This document shows, in pieces, positions 62,878 to 64,000 of a DNA stretch of 64,000 bases; the first letter of the stretch is position 1, and every line of letters starts with the position of its first letter. The DNA comes from Shimia sagamensis (lineage in GTDB: Bacteria; Pseudomonadota; Alphaproteobacteria; Rhodobacterales; Rhodobacteraceae): positions 186,001 to 250,000 of the forward strand of contig NZ_FXTY01000001.1 in assembly GCF_900182745.1 (NCBI RefSeq), read 5' to 3'. Under the pieces are notes generated by a model. The model was not told the origin of the DNA, did no database searches, and worked only from the letters and a program-made list of their open reading frames with translations. The position numbers were made by a program, and so were the translations under genes.

Positions 62878-62934
62878 TGAAAAGGTTTACATCGCCCAAT
62901 GTAAAGGTTTACATGAAACATGAAAACGTTTACA
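62878..62934. promoter_or_regulatory. Three LacI-type operators at 21-22 base spacing
   Basis: Three 14-base sites of one type: TGAAAAGGTTTACA (62878-62891), TGTAAAGGTTTACA (62900-62913, symmetric arms TGTAAA/TTTACA) and TGAAAACGTTTACA (62921-62934). Starts are 22 and 21 bases apart, two helical turns. They match the TG-AAA-CG-TTT-CA core of LacI/GalR family operators and lie between the divergent LacI-family and sugar ABC genes. Confidence 0.75.
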
Positions 62935-62986
62935 TAATCGATCCACGACCTCAAAAAATGAGGCAGAAGTTTAGGGAGGAGACACC

Positions 62987-64000
62987 GTGCCGGATGGCCA
63001 GCCAATAAGTGCGCCGATTTTATCGGCTGACGGGATCAGCAAGTCGTTTGGCTCTGTCCCGGTTTTGTTCAGCGTTAGCATGAACATTCGCGCCGGAGAG
63101 GTGCACGCGCTCATTGGGGAGAATGGCGCAGGTAAGTCTACACTGATGAAGATCCTGTCAGGTTTTTTGCAGCCAACCTCCGGACACATTCGCGTGGATG
63201 GCACAACCACAGAGCTTCCCGGCAACGGCCAATCCGAAGGTCTCGGCATTGTCCTCATTCACCAAGAGCTCAACCTCGCGGAGCAAATGACCGTCGAAGA
63301 AAACGTGTTTCTCGGGCGGGAACTTCTAAGCCGTGGCATACTGGACCGCACAACGATGCGCGCAATGGTGGCAGGATATCTGAACGACATTGGGTTGGAT
63401 ATTTCGCCAGACGACCGCATTTCAGATCTTTCCATTGCACAAAAACAGATGGTGGAAATTGTCAAAGCGATGAGCCGGGATGCGCGGGTTCTGATCATGG
63501 ACGAGCCGACAGCAGTTTTGACCGAGGCAGAAACCGAATTGTTTTTTGCCCAAGTGCGTCGACTGAAAGCACGCGGCACAGCAATTGTATTTGTCTCCCA
63601 CAAGCTCACCGAGGTCAGCGCGATTTCCGACCAAGTCACGGTTCTACGAGACGGCCAGTGGATTGGCACCCATGCCGCCAAAGATGTGACGCCAGATAGT
63701 ATGGCGCAAATGATGGTTGGCCGCGAATTGAGTGACTTCTATCCACCGATGAACGAAGTGGATGTGGATGCAGATCACGTACTTGAGGTGCGCGATCTGG
63801 TGGCGCCCGGCGTACACAACGTCAGCTTTGACCTTAGGAGAGGGGAAATCCTCGGGTTTTCAGGGTTGATCGGCGCCGGGCGCACAGCAGTTTTTGAGGC
63901 GATCTGCGGCCTGACACCACGCGCACACGGCATCATCAACTTTGATGGATCGCCCGCTCAATTTGGATCTGTGGCAGAGGCGCGAGACGCAGGCGTTGTC
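62987..64000 (+). CDS. Sugar ABC transporter ATP-binding protein (RbsA/MglA type), cut by window end
   Basis: Partial gene; 338 codons are visible without a stop. The start is GTG with GGGAGGAG upstream. The first ATPase domain has Walker A GENGAGKSTLMKIL, Q-loop VLIHQELNLAEQMTV, signature-like LSIAQKQMVEIVKAM, Walker B VLIMDEPTAVL and the switch His in VFVSHK. The second domain begins with the degenerate P-loop GFSGLIGAGRTAVFEAICG typical of two-domain sugar importers. Permease and binding-protein genes are expected to the right. Control by the divergent LacI-family regulator is inferred. Confidence 0.93.
   Translation, partial: MPDGQPISAPILSADGISKSFGSVPVLFSVSMNIRAGEVHALIGENGAGKSTLMKILSGFLQPTSGHIRVDGTTTELPGNGQSEGLGIVLIHQELNLAEQMTVEENVFLGRELLSRGILDRTTMRAMVAGYLNDIGLDISPDDRISDLSIAQKQMVEIVKAMSRDARVLIMDEPTAVLTEAETELFFAQVRRLKARGTAIVFVSHKLTEVSAISDQVTVLRDGQWIGTHAAKDVTPDSMAQMMVGRELSDFYPPMNEVDVDADHVLEVRDLVAPGVHNVSFDLRRGEILGFSGLIGAGRTAVFEAICGLTPRAHGIINFDGSPAQFGSVAEARDAGVV

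Noticed and set aside
1..64000. tRNA genes, insertion sequences, prophage, CRISPR arrays
   Set aside because: No transposase or integrase frames, no regularly spaced repeats beyond the operator triplet, and no cloverleaf seen in the intergenic spaces read by eye; a tRNA scan would settle the last point.

Overview
The window looks like chromosomal DNA of an alphaproteobacterium of the Roseobacter group (Rhodobacterales). The evidence is gene content and order: rsmB / heparinase-family / purH / lspA / DUF3035 lipoprotein / two M16 peptidases on one strand, rbfA and truB near rpsO and pnp, an SDHAF4-type DUF1674 protein, a TRAP/TTT-rich transporter set, high GC and densely overlapping ATGA/GTGA junctions. 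I see no tRNA or rRNA gene, insertion sequence, prophage or CRISPR array. No species can be named from this alone.

1-13.2 kb is a surface-polysaccharide cluster: a membrane O-acyltransferase with an SGNH domain, a GMC oxidoreductase, an SDR, a WecG-type glycosyltransferase on the other strand, then a tightly overlapping run of Gfo/Idh oxidoreductase, NAD-epimerase, GT4, GT2, a 706-residue oxidoreductase-epimerase fusion, a small hydrolase and a CpsD-like ATPase with an altered P-loop. No flippase, polymerase or export gene is visible, so the cluster probably continues to the left. 13.2-16.1 kb holds a hybrid histidine kinase whose 3' end overlaps a periplasmic binding-protein gene.

16.3-23.9 kb is a ten-gene minus-strand thiamin operon (thiD-O-S-G-E-F-Y-tenA-Z-X) headed by a TPP riboswitch. 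It combines thiazole synthesis, coupling and pyrimidine salvage or uptake, and its ThiF carries a C-terminal rhodanese domain. 24-26.5 kb holds a YHS protein divergent from a TetR regulator, and an SDR with a MerR regulator; both have recognisable operator-like repeats. 26.7-35.7 kb is conserved housekeeping. 35.7-41.4 kb holds a TPR membrane protein and a betaine/choline-type ABC importer with a double-length permease. 41.7-43.7 kb has dapB, rbfA and a phosphodiester glycosidase.

43.7-50.1 kb is a tripartite tricarboxylate transporter (tctC, tctB, a half-length tctB copy, tctA) facing its two-component system, whose kinase again overlaps a binding-protein gene. 50.3-60.9 kb runs from truB to pnp with an acidic RTX-like protein, rpsO, a COG0523 metallochaperone with a Zur-like palindrome, a fatty-acid-hydroxylase-type membrane enzyme, an SDR, an unknown gene and an SGNH lipoprotein. 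60.9-64 kb has a small lipoprotein, a LacI-family regulator and the start of a divergent sugar ABC importer, with three evenly spaced LacI-type operators between them.

The features most likely to repay attention are the two kinase/binding-protein overlaps, the split and fused versions of the same oxidoreductase-epimerase pair in one glycan cluster, the half-TctB gene, and the set of operator-like palindromes that can each be tied to a neighbouring regulator.
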